Part shown: positions 1-12,091 of the stretch, one piece after another
Numbering within the stretch: position 1 is the first letter of the stretch
Layout: every line of letters begins with the position of its first letter
DNA from: Gnetum montanum
Lineage: Eukaryota; Streptophyta; Gnetopsida; Gnetales; Gnetaceae
DNA length: 64,000 nucleotides
Assembly (NCBI GenBank): GCA_015680685.1
Contig: MNCI01038012.1
Location: 1 to 64,000, forward strand
Reading direction: 5' to 3'
Program-made: the position numbers and the translations under genes
The notes under the pieces: model-generated
What the model was told of the DNA's origin: nothing
Databases searched by the model: none
What the model saw: only the letters and a program-made list of their open reading frames with translations

Positions 1-14
1 CATAACTAGGTTGA

Positions 15-722
15 CATATGGGTAACTTGTTGACTTCTAGATGAACTAAATTTGATTATAAATGATATATCAACTTTTGAATAAAAAATATAACATATGT
101 ATCTTATAATTTTGCAAATATGATGTAAGCTTATCCTCTCATCTATACCCAAGTGAGATACTAAGGAGAAAAGTAAGTTGATATTACTTGCCAAGTATTA
201 GTTTGCCTATGGATCTCATTGTATTAATCTTTATTAGTTAAGTAGGGATGAGACACACTTATGGCTAGGCTAACATCCTTAAACTTACCAACTTCTAAGT
301 CTTCGGTAAGGACAAGTAATGCCAAGTTATAGGAATTAGGTATTTAGGAATAATATGTTTCAAGCAAGATAAGGTTAACTCAGCCTATAGTTATTAGCCT
401 CCTAAGAAGAACTGAACTATAGTAAATATTATAATACAATTTTCATCCACACTGTGGGCAAGACTATTTGGTAAGATTACAGGAGAAAACTACAAGAGTC
501 TAGCTACACTGCTAACTAAATGGTGCCATGTATGCAATGGGTGCTTACATATTTATAGAATTTTAGGAAATAGAACATTGATGCATATGCATCAACACAT
601 CTAAGATACATTGATAGTGATGTATCAATGCATCCTCATCAACATATATGCATCAATGCATATAAGATACATTGATGAGGCTCTGTTGACAAAGATGCAT
701 CCACGAAGTTACCCAACATATG
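15..722 (+). mobile_element. TIR-bearing ~0.7 kb element, left arm copy
   Basis: The segment is bounded by CATATGGGTAACTTGTTG and its imperfect inverse CGAAGTTACCCAACATATG. The same boundaries occur in the two other copies in the window (40,935-41,642 and 56,144-56,838). It encodes no protein. Near one end are several GATGCAT/ATGCATC half-sites, including the 16-base palindrome TGATGCATATGCATCA. A TATA-like box lies beside them on the other strand. No target-site duplication is clear. It may be a MITE or solo-LTR-like unit; the family is not recognised. Confidence 0.5.
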
Positions 723-1039
723 GTGAAAGATGACCTTCAAAGACATTCCAAGATGTAGTATAATCTTTAATAACTCCCAAAATTTTTCCTATTAATATCG
801 TCTTGTTAAGTGTATTTTACAAATTAATGAAGTATAATCCTATATTAAGAATTCTCTTGTAATTCCTTCTAGTATGAATGCCCTAACAAGGAAACAAAGA
901 AGGTAATTATCTAAGAATATGAAATTATATGATCTTGCGAAAAATTATTATTTGTACTAGTTGTAATAAGCCCATTAGTACCTACATTATAAGTAAAAAT
1001 ACCTCAAATGTTGGGATACTCTCTAAGAAGAGCATGAAT

Positions 1040-2030
1040 TAAGGTCATATAGAGTATGAGAACATGAAGATGTTAAAAATTGAGCCTATTGATCATTTCC
1101 TTGAAAGGTTAACATGTATCTTAGGAACCTCAAGTAGTAAAATTGTAGTTACTTTATGCAATAAAAGATTTCCAAAGTGATGATCATATTGTATGACAAC
1201 TATAGGTTTGTGAATCTTGTAGAATCTATAATTCAAATAAAAGATTTCTTATCCTACACTCTAGATGAATTCATATCAAGCCTAAGGGCTCTACAAGAAT
1301 TGAAAATGTCATCATCATAAAGGCAAGACATTGGTTATGGAGCTCGAAATTCTTAATCTTCAAGAGGAAGACGTAATTGAAGAAGAGGAAGAGAAAGGTC
1401 CAACTTTCAAAGGAAATATACATCATCATAAAAAAGATAATCAAATTTCAAAGATAGAGGATGGAAAGGCCCAAAAGAAAGAAGAAGAGGTGGAAGAAAA
1501 AAGTTCCAATCAAGAAGCAAAACCCTTTGCACAATATTCATTTATTTAGTGGTGCAAGTATTATAATAAGAAGGATTACATGGAGGATAAGTATTGGTAG
1601 AAAATGGGATTCTATAACCTCACAATCGAATAAAAAGATAATCAAGATAAGGTAAATATGGAGGATACTTCATATCAACACTAGACAAAGGCAAGTAAGT
1701 GGTGGGTCTAACACTAATTTTATAGTTTTCTACATGTCTACGGAAATCAATCCTTCTATTTTGATCATTTATAGTGGTTGCATCAATCATATGACTCCTC
1801 CAAATCTAGGGATGAAGGTGGATATAATGATGGGGAATGCAATTAAGGATTTGATTATAGGGACTATAGATGAAGAAGTGGGGATGCTAAGAAGGAATTT
1901 GGAATTGGTCCAAACATTGTGAAATTTGTGAGTATGATAACCATTAGTAAAATGGTCAAATTTACCATTGGAAAAAGCAAGATGAGCATAGAGGATACTA
2001 GTCACAACCTAAGATTTTGCAAAGGTAAAA
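1040..2030 (+). pseudogene. Ty1/copia gag-protease fragment, left arm
   Basis: Conceptual translation with frame changes gives, in order: the end of a UBN2-type gag domain (YTLDEFISSLRALQE at about 1,257-1,301), a charged region rich in Glu and Lys (1,331-1,545), a degenerate zinc knuckle WCKYYNKKDYMEDKYW at about 1,550-1,595, and a protease start YSGCINHMT (about 1,770-1,796) where copia proteases carry D-S-G. The catalytic Asp is Tyr, and the later Cys and His of the knuckle are Tyr. The frame is broken by stops, and RT and integrase are absent. A dead remnant, shared with 39,627-40,617 and 54,830-55,830. Confidence 0.7.
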
Positions 2031-2616
2031 TTACTTAATGCATATGTTTAATTATATAATTTAATAATATTAGATTCATTTTAATAGGTTAATTTAATTT
2101 TATGAATTAACTAATAAAATCACATTACTTTTGTTAAGTAGATACAATCTACTTAGTAAAGTATTTTGTTAAAGTTTTATATCCTTTTCTTCTTACTACT
2201 ATTGAAGATTAGATATAAATATTTTATATAATTATCAATGAAATGTTAAAATTTAATTATCCATGGATTTTTTTCTTTCTTTTAGTTATTATACCTTTCT
2301 AAATATTTGATTACATAAATTTTGTTCTATATTATGCAAATATGATAATATAACATGCTATTCATGAAGCATGTAGAATTTGAACCCTATCGAAGCTATA
2401 CCACTTGTAACCTTTTATTATCAAATGAGAATTATAAGCTATTTTTTAATTAAAACTAAATATAGCTTTAAATAGCCTTATTAAGGAAGTACCTTAGTAT
2501 GATGTCATACTTAGAATCTAACTTTACCAATACATTTGGAATATTCAAAATAGTTAAATTTGATACTCTGTTCATTAGAATAAGAGTTACAAAGTTTATT
2601 TTAAACAAAAATTAAA
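2031..2616. other. AT-rich non-coding stretch, left arm
   Basis: Very AT-rich DNA between the copia fragment and the LTR, with no coding signal. The same sequence occurs at 39,041-39,626 (inverted) and 54,241-54,830, and a more diverged fourth version lies at 47,300-47,900. Confidence 0.6.
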
Positions 2617-3335
2617 TGTTGAGAAACTCCCATGGATTCCACAATTGAAGCTCTCTTAAATTCACAAAAGAAAAAATTTNATATCAAGCCACCTTTCCAT
2701 GATTCTATCTTTCCTTCTACTCTTTTTTTAACTCCCTATACTCTCTCTTAACAAAAATGAATACCCAAGAGGCCTATTTATATTCTTGCCCCTTGTTTCT
2801 TCATTTTCTCTCTTTAGATTTAAAATTTATATCTTTAAAAATTTATACCAAATTATCTCATGTCCATCTAGGATGTCTTGGAGGAGAATGAGATGTCTCA
2901 CTTGAACGTGGTTATTAATAGCTAGAATGTCCTAAAATCATGAGGGATGTCTTAGCTAGGATGTCTCAAGTGTAGTTGGGATGTTTTGAATGCATATAGG
3001 ATGTCTCACCTAAAGTTGGAATGTTCCACCTACTAGCGAAAAATACAAAGATGCTTGTTTTAAGGCTTGGAACCTCTAAACACTTTCAAACAAGTCCTCA
3101 TAGCCCTTGGAACCTCTTAAACTCATCAAAATAGTCCCCAAGCACTCAAAAACATGCCAAAACTCCAAGGAAAAGTCCCATAATTGGAGAGATATTACAT
3201 TGGCTTGTTTGATGTCCACATTAACACCTTCCTCCTTCAAAAGAATCTTGATTCCCATACTAGATACCTTTACACTTGGCATAGCTATTGCCCTCTCACA
3301 TAGGCCACAAGTCACACATAAACCAAATGACAACA
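2617..3335 (-). mobile_element. LTR (TGTTG...CAACA), left arm, with gap
   Basis: Reverse complement of the 865-base LTR at 38,176-39,040. An N at 2,680 stands for about 146 bases that the other arm has, so this copy is an incompletely assembled LTR and not a true deletion. Without that gap the two are the same length. Confidence 0.65.
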
Positions 3336-3818
3336 CACATGGAATAGTTAGAGTTCATAACATTTGTCTCTAGCATTATAACTTATTTCATAAACACATA
3401 TAAACATACATCATAATGTACGCATGACATACATAAACACACATGCATACACAAATAGAACACAATCATTCAAGATACATTAAGGATTACAAAGGGGCTA
3501 GGTGATTTCCTCATCTTCTCTTCCATCCTTGAAATATCATGCTTAATGGCCTTTCACAAGCTAGAAGGAACCATGCCACCATGAATCAAGGCCATCATAC
3601 TTAGTACAATAATCAAAAGTCAACAAATCAATCATGAAAATGATTATCATTTGACGTTTCGATTTTAAAATTCCCTTGCTAATGGAGACTTGTCTTCATG
3701 CTCCACCATGCTTTCTTCATTTCATCATCTCCTTGGAATGCTTCTCATGCATCCCCATAATGAATCAAACTTGTAATAAATGAAAAATAAGAAAAAGAAG
3801 AAGGATTAAGCTTTCCTA

Positions 3819-5879
3819 ATTCAACATCTTTACTTTTCTTTTCTTTTTCTATTCCTTGCCTTCTTCTTCTTGGTCTTCAGAAGACTCTCATATAGCTTCC
3901 TTTCACAATCAGCAACACAACAACTTGGATTGTCTTCATGCTACTCATCCATTTCATAGCTAAGATAATCAAGGTCATCAACACATTTCATAGATTCATT
4001 ATTTTCATAAATCATAGTAAATATCTCCAAATTATGGAAAATCATGTCATTATTAATGTCTTCACCAACATCATTAATGACCTTCTCATAATGACTATGC
4101 TGTTAGCCATCATCATCATCAAACACATTAACATTATTGGTATTTCTTTCACTAACAATGACATCAAAATTCACATTGCTATCATCATTTACAACATGAC
4201 TCACAATTTCATCATAATCATCACAATGATCATGATTCTCATCATCACCATTGAGCAAACCACTATCAATTTGAAGTGAAATACTAGCATTCATCGCACT
4301 AGCTTCAACATGAGAGACATTACTATCATTAACAAGGTAACGCTTAGACTCACTTAACTCTTCATGGCTTCTCCCATTCATCTTTGGTTCAACTTGATAT
4401 TTGACATGTGGTTGTTTAATTTCATCAAAGCTTAAAGATTCAAGATTCCAAATAAGCTTTTTGAGTTCCAATGGCATCTCCTCTTTGAAGGAATCATCAA
4501 CAAGTTCCTCATTCAACTTTGTAGGTACCAACTCAAAAGGTAAACTCTCCTCCATGGATTTAACATTAGTTTCATTAAAAACATCATGAAAGCAATCATT
4601 CTTTCACAAACCTTGGCTAGAAGGCTTACCTTTCTTGCATGAGATAACCATAAATTCTCTTAGAATCTCTTTTCTCTTGCCAAAACTTATAGAAAAATTG
4701 CAAAAGTTTTGAGAATCATATCTTCTAGTGATGCTCTTGATCCTTCTTGGAGAAGTCCCTTGATCTTGGCCTCTCTCTTGGCTTTCATCCTTTACCTGCC
4801 ATGACTCATGAGGTAGGAAATCTTCTTGATTAGTAGCATACACCATCTTTGAATTTGATGACTCCTTGGTTCCTTTAATGAAGCCCTTGATTTCCTTCCT
4901 TAAATCCCTGGAGTATTGAACACTCCTATGCCCAATATGAGATGGTTGAGAAATTATTTTCTCATTGATCTCTACTTCATTATACCTTTCTTCTTCCTCA
5001 TTTCCTTACTTACATTTACATTTTCCATAAAAATAAAAGAATTTATTTCTATTGTATCTTAAATCACAAGAGGTATACCTTCATTAGAGGATTTCTCCTT
5101 TTCTAAGATTTGGAGTTCATTTCTCTTGGAAATATTTAGCTTATTACACTTCCATTTTTTTTGTCCTTTTTCATTGAACCATTGAAGGTTGGAGGAATAT
5201 CCATTTCCTTGCCCTTTTCCTTTCTTAGAGTAGTCCTTCTTAGAATCTTGATCCTTCTTGGACTTCTTTTACTTCTCATTAATGTATTCCATGGCATTTG
5301 CATTCTGTATGGCTCTTTTCTTACTTTCAAAAGCTTTGGAGTTCTTTTTCTTATAATATTTAGGAGCTCTAATGTAGCCTTAAAGTTTCTTCTTAGCCTT
5401 AAGAGCCAATTCAAAATCCTCATGTAATGTTTGGGGCTCATAGAAGGTTAGATCTTGTTGATACTCACTTTTAATTCCTCCTTGAAACTTGGATGCTTGT
5501 TCATAATCATCCCAATGAACTCATGCAAGCTGGATAGCCTTACAAAAATCCATGTAATAGTCCTTCAAACTCTTATCATCTTGCATTAGGTACTTCAATT
5601 TTTGGATGGCCTCTTATTCTATGATGAGTCTTCTCAAATTTTTGCATGAACATGAATTGCATTAAAGACCAATCCTTTATAGGAGTACCATTTTTTATCT
5701 TGTAAGAGTGACTCTCCTTCTCCCATCATACAAGTTTTGTGACTTACAATTTGATTTTAGCAAAAGATAGCTTTTGATGATTTTCCACATCTTCAAGTTT
5801 AAAGTACTTGTTAATCATTTTTAGGCAAGAGAGGAAAGATTTAGTTCCTTCCATGTCATTGAAGGATTTGACTTCAACA
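3819..5879 (-). pseudogene. Second gag module and acidic tail, left arm
   Basis: Partner of 35,630-37,690 on the right arm. With frame corrections it shows a retrotransposon gag domain, a degenerate zinc knuckle and a long acidic tail. The tail is still open for 150 codons at 4,103-4,555 and ends in a run of Asp. Many stops lie elsewhere; a non-functional relic. Confidence 0.65.
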
Positions 5880-6078
5880 TGAGGCATCCTTGAAGCATGT
5901 ATAAAAGCTTTTACATGAGTGATTCAATTCCTTCACCTTTATTTGTTTGAGGCTTAGAAGAAAGTTCCTTTTTCCCTTTATTAGTAAAAATGAAACCTTA
6001 AGAATTATTTTCAACACTAGGAGCATTAAGAAAAACATCATATTGAGCTTATTTTTCTCCAAAGTATTACCTCCTTCC

Positions 6079-7321
6079 AGGTCTCTTCTACTTGCTAATC
6101 ACACATCCATATAACCCTCTTTCTAATGGATAGGTCTTTATTGTACTCTTTAGCTAATTCTCTTTTCCTTAATTTAACTTCTTTCTTTGCCACTTGTTCC
6201 ATGATCCTTTGAATATGATGGATGATCATCTTAGATAATCTACCTAGGGAATAAACCCCAAGGGTTTCCCTGGTCTTGTTGCATAATCCATCAACAATGT
6301 GCCTAATTTTCTCCCTTTGGGAAAATCTATAGCCTAGACACCTATGCAAAAGTGAATAGCATTTGCCCATTGCCAAATCAAGGGATTCATGGGTCCCTTG
6401 AATCTAGCCCTAGATTTATTTTTTGAGATTGAAAATAAGAAAGTAGGTTTGATATTTATCATTAGAAAATTCAAGCATGGTACTTCATCTTTTGATTGAT
6501 TATGGTTTCAATGATCTATACTAGTTTTCAGCCTCCTTGATGAGTGTTCAAGGGAAGAACTTGAGATTCTACCAATCACTTTCTATGTTATGTAGAACAT
6601 AGGCATCATGAAATGCTTGAAGGTAGTGTTGTGCATTTGCATTGTATCCACCCTCAAATTTGGGCATCTTGTTCATGTTTATCCACTTAATATGATTATC
6701 CCTTATGTACCTGGTTGGGATGTAAATAGCTTCCCATATATTTATCATGTTGTGAGTTGCCAATAGGGATTCTTCATGCTCAGAGGGTTCGTATGCTCTG
6801 TTGTACCGATCCCTCCTTTGATGTTCATACCTTTCTCTTTTTGCATGTTTATCCCTATTTCTTCTTGGCTCAATCTCTTCATCTTTCTCATCAAAATGTC
6901 TTGGGTGATAGTCATGTCAGTCATGAGTCTAGTGTCTCTCCTTTTCATGATCTCTATACATGTGTTTCCTTAGATCAGAGTTCATCGATGATCATGAGGA
7001 TGAATATGAAGTAATGGAAGAATGGTTCCAGCTAGTTCTCCTTCTATGAATCTGGTATTCTTCCCTTTGAAATCTAGCAAAAGCTCTTACAATTGAGTCT
7101 TTCTTGTACTTAAAGTTTGTTGCTTCTCTTCTAGGTGTCTCTACTAAGGCTGAATGTAGTTGCAATTTGATAGGTTCTTCTAGATGAATAACAAGTGTTT
7201 GAGAATGGCCTTCATGATCCTTGTAGAGTCTCTCTACTATAAATGCATCACCATCAAGATCTTCTAAGATAATAGCAGATTTGATTTTCTTTCCTTTCTT
7301 ATACACATGTTTCATCTCCAT
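6079..7321 (-). pseudogene. First gag module (Athila-like), left arm
   Basis: Partner of 34,188-35,430. It contains MPKFEGGYNANAQHYLQAF (6,569-6,763 frame) and ESLD...YSLLHRCLGYRFSQRE (6,095-6,376 frame), typical of the capsid part of gypsy gag proteins of the Athila/Tat group. Broken by stops and frameshifts. Confidence 0.7.
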
Positions 7322-7793
7322 AGTAGCATCTCTCTACACTTGATCCTATGTGGGTTGGTAGAGTTTTATCATGTGTTTGGTCACATGGTATCATTCTTGT
7401 GCATGGCTCAGATTCATTTCCCTTAAGGCTATTTGAAGCATTGTGAGTGTTGAATGCTCTAGAAGCACAATGATGTTTCCCTGTAGGTCTTTTCACCTCA
7501 TTTGTTCATCTTGGTAAAAAATGAAGGTAAAATTAAGATAGTAAGGATCATTGTGAACATATGAGATTCTTGTCTACATTGGCATACTCTAGTCTTCATC
7601 ATTATTAATTCTTTCATTTTCCCTTTTTCATCTCTTTGGCAAGTGATAGTTGATCTTTACTTGAAGCCATGTTATTAGTGTGATGCTTACTTAAGTGTGT
7701 GTATTAAAATTATTTTAATGATTCAGAAATTGATGTTATAGTTCTTGATACAAAAAACTTTGTAAAATCAATTACTCAGCACACATTAACACA

Positions 7794-7811
7794 TCCCTAG
7801 TAATGGCACCA
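7794..7811 (-). other. Primer binding site, left arm
   Basis: On the minus strand TTGGTGCCATTACTAGGGAT follows directly after an LTR end ATCA at 7,813. It resembles the tRNA-Asp-type primer site TGGCGCCGTTGCCGGGGA known from Athila/Tat elements, with several transition-type changes. Confidence 0.6.
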
Positions 7812-8618
7812 ATGATGAGCAGTGAAGCATCCAACACTCAACCATACAAGTCATGAGTGTTCACATGTAACTTGATTGTAATTCATAGATGCACAATGTT
7901 ATAATGCTAGTAGTTAAGTTCAAGTTCATGTTCACTATCTTCCCACATTGAGTTAGTGAAATATAAGTTAAGTTCAAGTCTAAGAAATCAAACTACAAAA
8001 GTTTTATTACAAATGAAATAAAAAGTTGGATCATGCATCCAAGTGTCATATTCATAAAGGTGCACACATCTGAATACATTGTATCAATGATGATATATCA
8101 TGTGTCATGACATTGTATCAACAACATCATTGATACAATGTCATTGCTACGATATCATATTGAGACAAAATTTGACTTTATCATGCATGATCATAAGAAG
8201 CCTTTACTTATTAAGGTTATTTCTATAATCCTTTTTGAACAACATTATTAATGTACTAATGCACCAATCTTCCACAAGTCTATTTTAGAAATTTTTATTT
8301 AAAAGCTTAGAAAATTTTAAATAGGAATAACAAGCATCCTTATCAACATGATTTTTCCTCAAACTTGGAAGATCATTACTAGTGTTGAAATTTAAAATTT
8401 TAATTTTTTTCCTTGATTTTGGCTTAATTATAAGAATTAGTAAAAATGTACTTATTTTCTCACTTGTATCTCTATTTATTTTAAAATTAAACTTTTTTTA
8501 AAATTTCAAAGCATCAAATTCACTTCTTTTTAAATTTTTTTATCGTTTTTATGATCATTAATGATTTTTTGTTTCTTAGTTTTTTGCGTCAATATAGCAA
8601 CAACTCAAATTCTCGTCG

Positions 8619-8688
8619 TAAACCCACATGACCTCCTCTAGCATAATTAGTGATTATTAATTAAGCTAGAGGAGGTCATGTGGGTTTA
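8619..8688. repeat. Perfect short hairpin, left arm
   Basis: A 24-base arm (8,619-8,642) and its exact reverse complement (8,665-8,688) flank a 22-base AT-rich loop. The arm core is CCACATGACCTCCTCTAGC. The G+C of the arms is far above the surrounding poly-A/T-rich DNA. Could be a small foldback element or a small-RNA hairpin; no evidence separates these. Confidence 0.7.
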
Positions 8689-9357
8689 TGATGGTATAAA
8701 TTTAAAGAAAAACATTAGAAAATTTTTCTACCTTAATTAACGATTTCCTACCGTATGTAATGATTTCCTCTATCATAGTTATTTTATATGAATTTCATTT
8801 TCTAATATTTTCCTTTTAATTTTTCATATTCCAACTAATGCCAAGGGATCCACATTTCATAACCCATTTATGGAACATCCAGAAACAATACTGCTCAATC
8901 CTCTAAGCATTATAACTCACCTATAATGTAAGCATAAAATTATACATAAACCTTAACAAATGTCAACTAGTGATATAACTCAAATGTGCATAACATGATA
9001 ATCATCACAACATCATAAAATGATTAGGTAAACAACACTAACTCATAATCACATAATATGGTTTACTAGAAAAAACATTGGCAACATAATTATAAATGCA
9101 TAATGCTATGTGGATCAAGATCAAACCTACCCATGCTTAGTATTTTCCCACAATCCTCACACCCTGCTAGCAACATCATATAATACATCAAGAAAGATCA
9201 GTATGCATCATCATAGTAAATCATTATCATATGTATAATAATATTAAATCTCAAGAAATATATCACTAAAATCACACAACCAACTAGAAACCCTATGGCT
9301 TCTATCAAGTTCAATCACACAACCAAAATCATAACATAATATCATGGGGTGCTATAA
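8689..9357. other. Non-coding stretch, left arm
   Basis: AT-rich DNA without coding signal between the hairpin and the LTR at 9,358. Its partner is 31,779-32,445. It contains repeated CATAAT/ATTATG words but nothing I can name. Confidence 0.5.
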
Positions 9358-10503
9358 TGTGCAGTTGTAATACCTTAGGTTAAATCCCCAAAGATTACTT
9401 TAAGAGACATTGATGTAGGAACACCTCTTCTGATCCCCTTATCCTACCCTACATTCTATGTTTTCTTTTGAGTTCATTTTTTTAGGGATGATTCTTGGAT
9501 GTTTTCGCATGTTTTTGGTTGTTTTGGCTTATTTTTATGAGTGTCGGGGGTCCTAGGATCTATGGGGACTTGTTGGAAGACATCTAGAAGGTTCTAGCAT
9601 CAAAAAAATCATTTCTATTTTTGGCACATGTCTCTCCAAAAAGATAGATGTCTTTTCAAAGATTCTTCCTTGAAGTAAAGACATCTCAAGTGCATAGAAG
9701 ATGACTACCAAAAATAGTAGATGTCTCTCCCATGGGCAAGGCTTTCACAGAAGACATCTACATGAAGCCAAAGACAACCTAGATGCATGGGAAAACTTCC
9801 AAAATTGCCATTCCAATTTGTAAAATAGCCAAAAAAAGATGGAAACAACCAAGGAAATGGTGTGAATACTTGGGAAACATCTAAAGAACCTCAAGTTGAG
9901 TTGAGGAAAGGTTTCTAGGGTTTTTATCTTTTGGATGATTATAAATACTATTGTAATTTACAATTGTTAGTGTTGAAGTGCCAAGTGTTGCAGTGCTAAG
10001 GACCAAAGTTCCAAGGACCAAAGTGCAAACATGTAATTCCAAACATCCCAATAGAGGGCAAGAGAGAGATCTCTCAAGCAAAGAGAACTTGTATAAGAAG
10101 AGAGCTTGTGAAAGAAAGTTGTGTGAGAGGTAAGGAAGAACACTCGAGAAAGGTTAGGAGAATTTCTTATAAGTGTCTTGTCTTGAGCTTAGGCTCCATT
10201 GTAAGAAATTGAGAATTAAGAGAGGATAAGTGTGATCTCTAAGATCCTTGGAAGAGTTGTGAGTTTAGCTTGGCTCCTCTTCTATGATGTATTTTCAATG
10301 TATTTTAAGAATTATCTTAATATAAGAAATATTTTCTGTATTTTATTATGTTATTCTTATTTTTTAAGCTAGATTTACTTGGAATTTTTCGACTTGGTCC
10401 TATTGGGATATGTTGAGATGCAAGGCCCCTACACTAGATTGGTACTATTTTTTGAGGTTTCCACACTAGACTTGGTCATGAACTGCATTTTGGAGCTGCA
10501 ACA
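9358..10503 (-). mobile_element. ~1.15 kb LTR next to pol, left arm
   Basis: Read with pol (minus strand) it starts TGTTGCAGCTCC, right after the purine tract GTGGGGGTGGGA, and ends near CTGCACA, so it is placed like a 3' LTR. Oddly, the clear TATA box (TATAAATAC at about 9,943) and the promoter-like layout after it are on the plus strand, opposite to pol. Several AGATGTCT/AGACATCT words lie at 9,620-9,780. Boundaries are good to a few bases; orientation is uncertain. Confidence 0.55.
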
Positions 10504-10575
10504 TCCCACCCCCACGTTGGCACTGTGCATGCTCCTTCGATGTGTACTTGGCGTAGATGCATGGTAGGGACGTGG

Positions 10576-10908
10576 CGTGAACCTAGTTTAAGGTCTTTGT
10601 AGACCGTGTGTTGGTTTAGGGTCCCAGTGGACTGCTATGTTGGTTTAAGGTCCGAACAAACCGTACATGCTAGTTTAATGTCATGGCAGACGTGTCGTGC
10701 TAGTTTATAGTCATAGCTCACTAGCTGTGCTAGTTTTACGTTGTAGCGGACGGTTGCTGCCAGTTTATGATCATAGCAAATGCTACTCGTTGCAGCTAGT
10801 TTAACGTCGTTGCGAATGCTACTCGATGTTGTTGTTTCCATTTTAACATCATAGAGGATGGTGCTTGTTGCTTCTAGTTTATTGTCATTGCAGACAATGC
10901 TCGTTGTC
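10576..10908 (-). repeat. xDxKLA-type repeat array after integrase, left arm
   Basis: Partner of 30,228-30,560. Here the frame stays open longer (10,635-10,913, 92 codons, starting MKTTSIVCNDNKL) and crosses eight units, including YDYKLA and HDIKLA. It starts within a few bases of the integrase end. Confidence 0.75.
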
Positions 10909-10916
10909 TTCATGCT

Positions 10917-12085
10917 TTAGATGTAGTACGGGTTGAGGTACAAGTGCTTCATCGGGTTGGCGAACTTATTTTTGTCCATGTCCGCTAGTTTGAAGACTCC
11001 ATTCCTGAAGGCTTTACTAACCATGTAAGGGCCTTCCCAGTTGGCTAAGAATTTTTCACATGCTCATGGATAGCCTTGAGGATGAGGTCTCCCTTCTGTA
11101 CTGGCCATCAATGCAAGTCTGCATGGTGCTTTTGTTGTTGCTTGCTCTAGTAGTGCTCTATGCATCTCAGCGTCTGCATGTGCTCCTCGTCTATTGAGTC
11201 GAGGTCAATGATCCGTGACTCATTATTCTGGGCTTCTCTTACAACATTCGAAAGGATCATTTGGAGTGATGGTACCTGCAACTCAAGAGGCAACACAACT
11301 TCAGATCCATAAACAAGGCTATAAGGAGTCTTACTTGTCACGGTTCTGCATGTCATTCTATAGGTCCATAGAATGTAGAGGATTTTCTCTTGCCACCACC
11401 TATTGCTATTGCCAAGCATCCACTTCAGCAAGTTGATGATGAACTTATTTGTAGCCTCTACCTATCTGTTCGCTTGCTGGTAGTACGGGGAGGAGAATGA
11501 TTGCTTGATGCCTAGGTTGCTACAGAAGGTTTGGATCTCTCTACTACTAAATTATGGTCCATTGTTGGTTACAATAGTAATTGGAAGCCCAAACCTTATC
11601 ACGATGTTGTCCAGGATGAAATGGCAGATTTTTTGATACATCATTTTCCTCAGGGGAATGGCTTTCACCCACTTAGTGAAATACTCAGTGGTGGTGATAA
11701 TAAAGCTATGCCCTGTCGAGGACTTAGGAGTGATAGGTCCTATGAGGTCTAGTCCCCATCATTGGACAGGCCACCTGATTTGCATTGGATTCAGGTCTAT
11801 AGGTGAGATGTGTATGAGATTTGCATATCTCTAACACATGTCACATGTCTTGACTTTCGATAGGTAGTCACACTCCATGTGGGCCCAATAGTACCCTAGG
11901 CATCTAATTTTTGCAGCCATAGCCCTAGGTGCTATGTGTCCGCCGCACAGTCCCTCATGTACTTTGTTAACCACCTTCTGCACCTGCTCCGCATCCACGC
12001 ATACTACCAATATCCCATCGTAGGAGTCTCGATACAGGGCATCATTCCCCATGAGCATATATTTCTGGGTGCGCTTTTGGATTGC
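10917..12085 (-). pseudogene. Gypsy integrase, left arm
   Basis: Partner of 29,050-30,219 with the same order: zinc region at 11,831-12,058 (HEGLCGGH, VKTCDMC), core at 11,460-11,820, C-terminal part at 11,147-11,431. Stops are largely shared with the right arm. Confidence 0.8.
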
Positions 12086-12091
12086 ATCTCT

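Noticed and set aside
3938-4279. 113-codon Ile-rich frame on the plus strand (also 37,230-37,571)
   Set aside because: It is antisense to the acidic gag tail; GAT/AAT-rich codons read backwards give Ile/Met-rich sequence. A shadow, not a gene.
5161-5427. 88-codon hydrophobic frame, membrane-protein-like
   Set aside because: Antisense shadow of the Lys/Arg-rich second gag module; its partner exists at 36,082-36,348 for the same reason.
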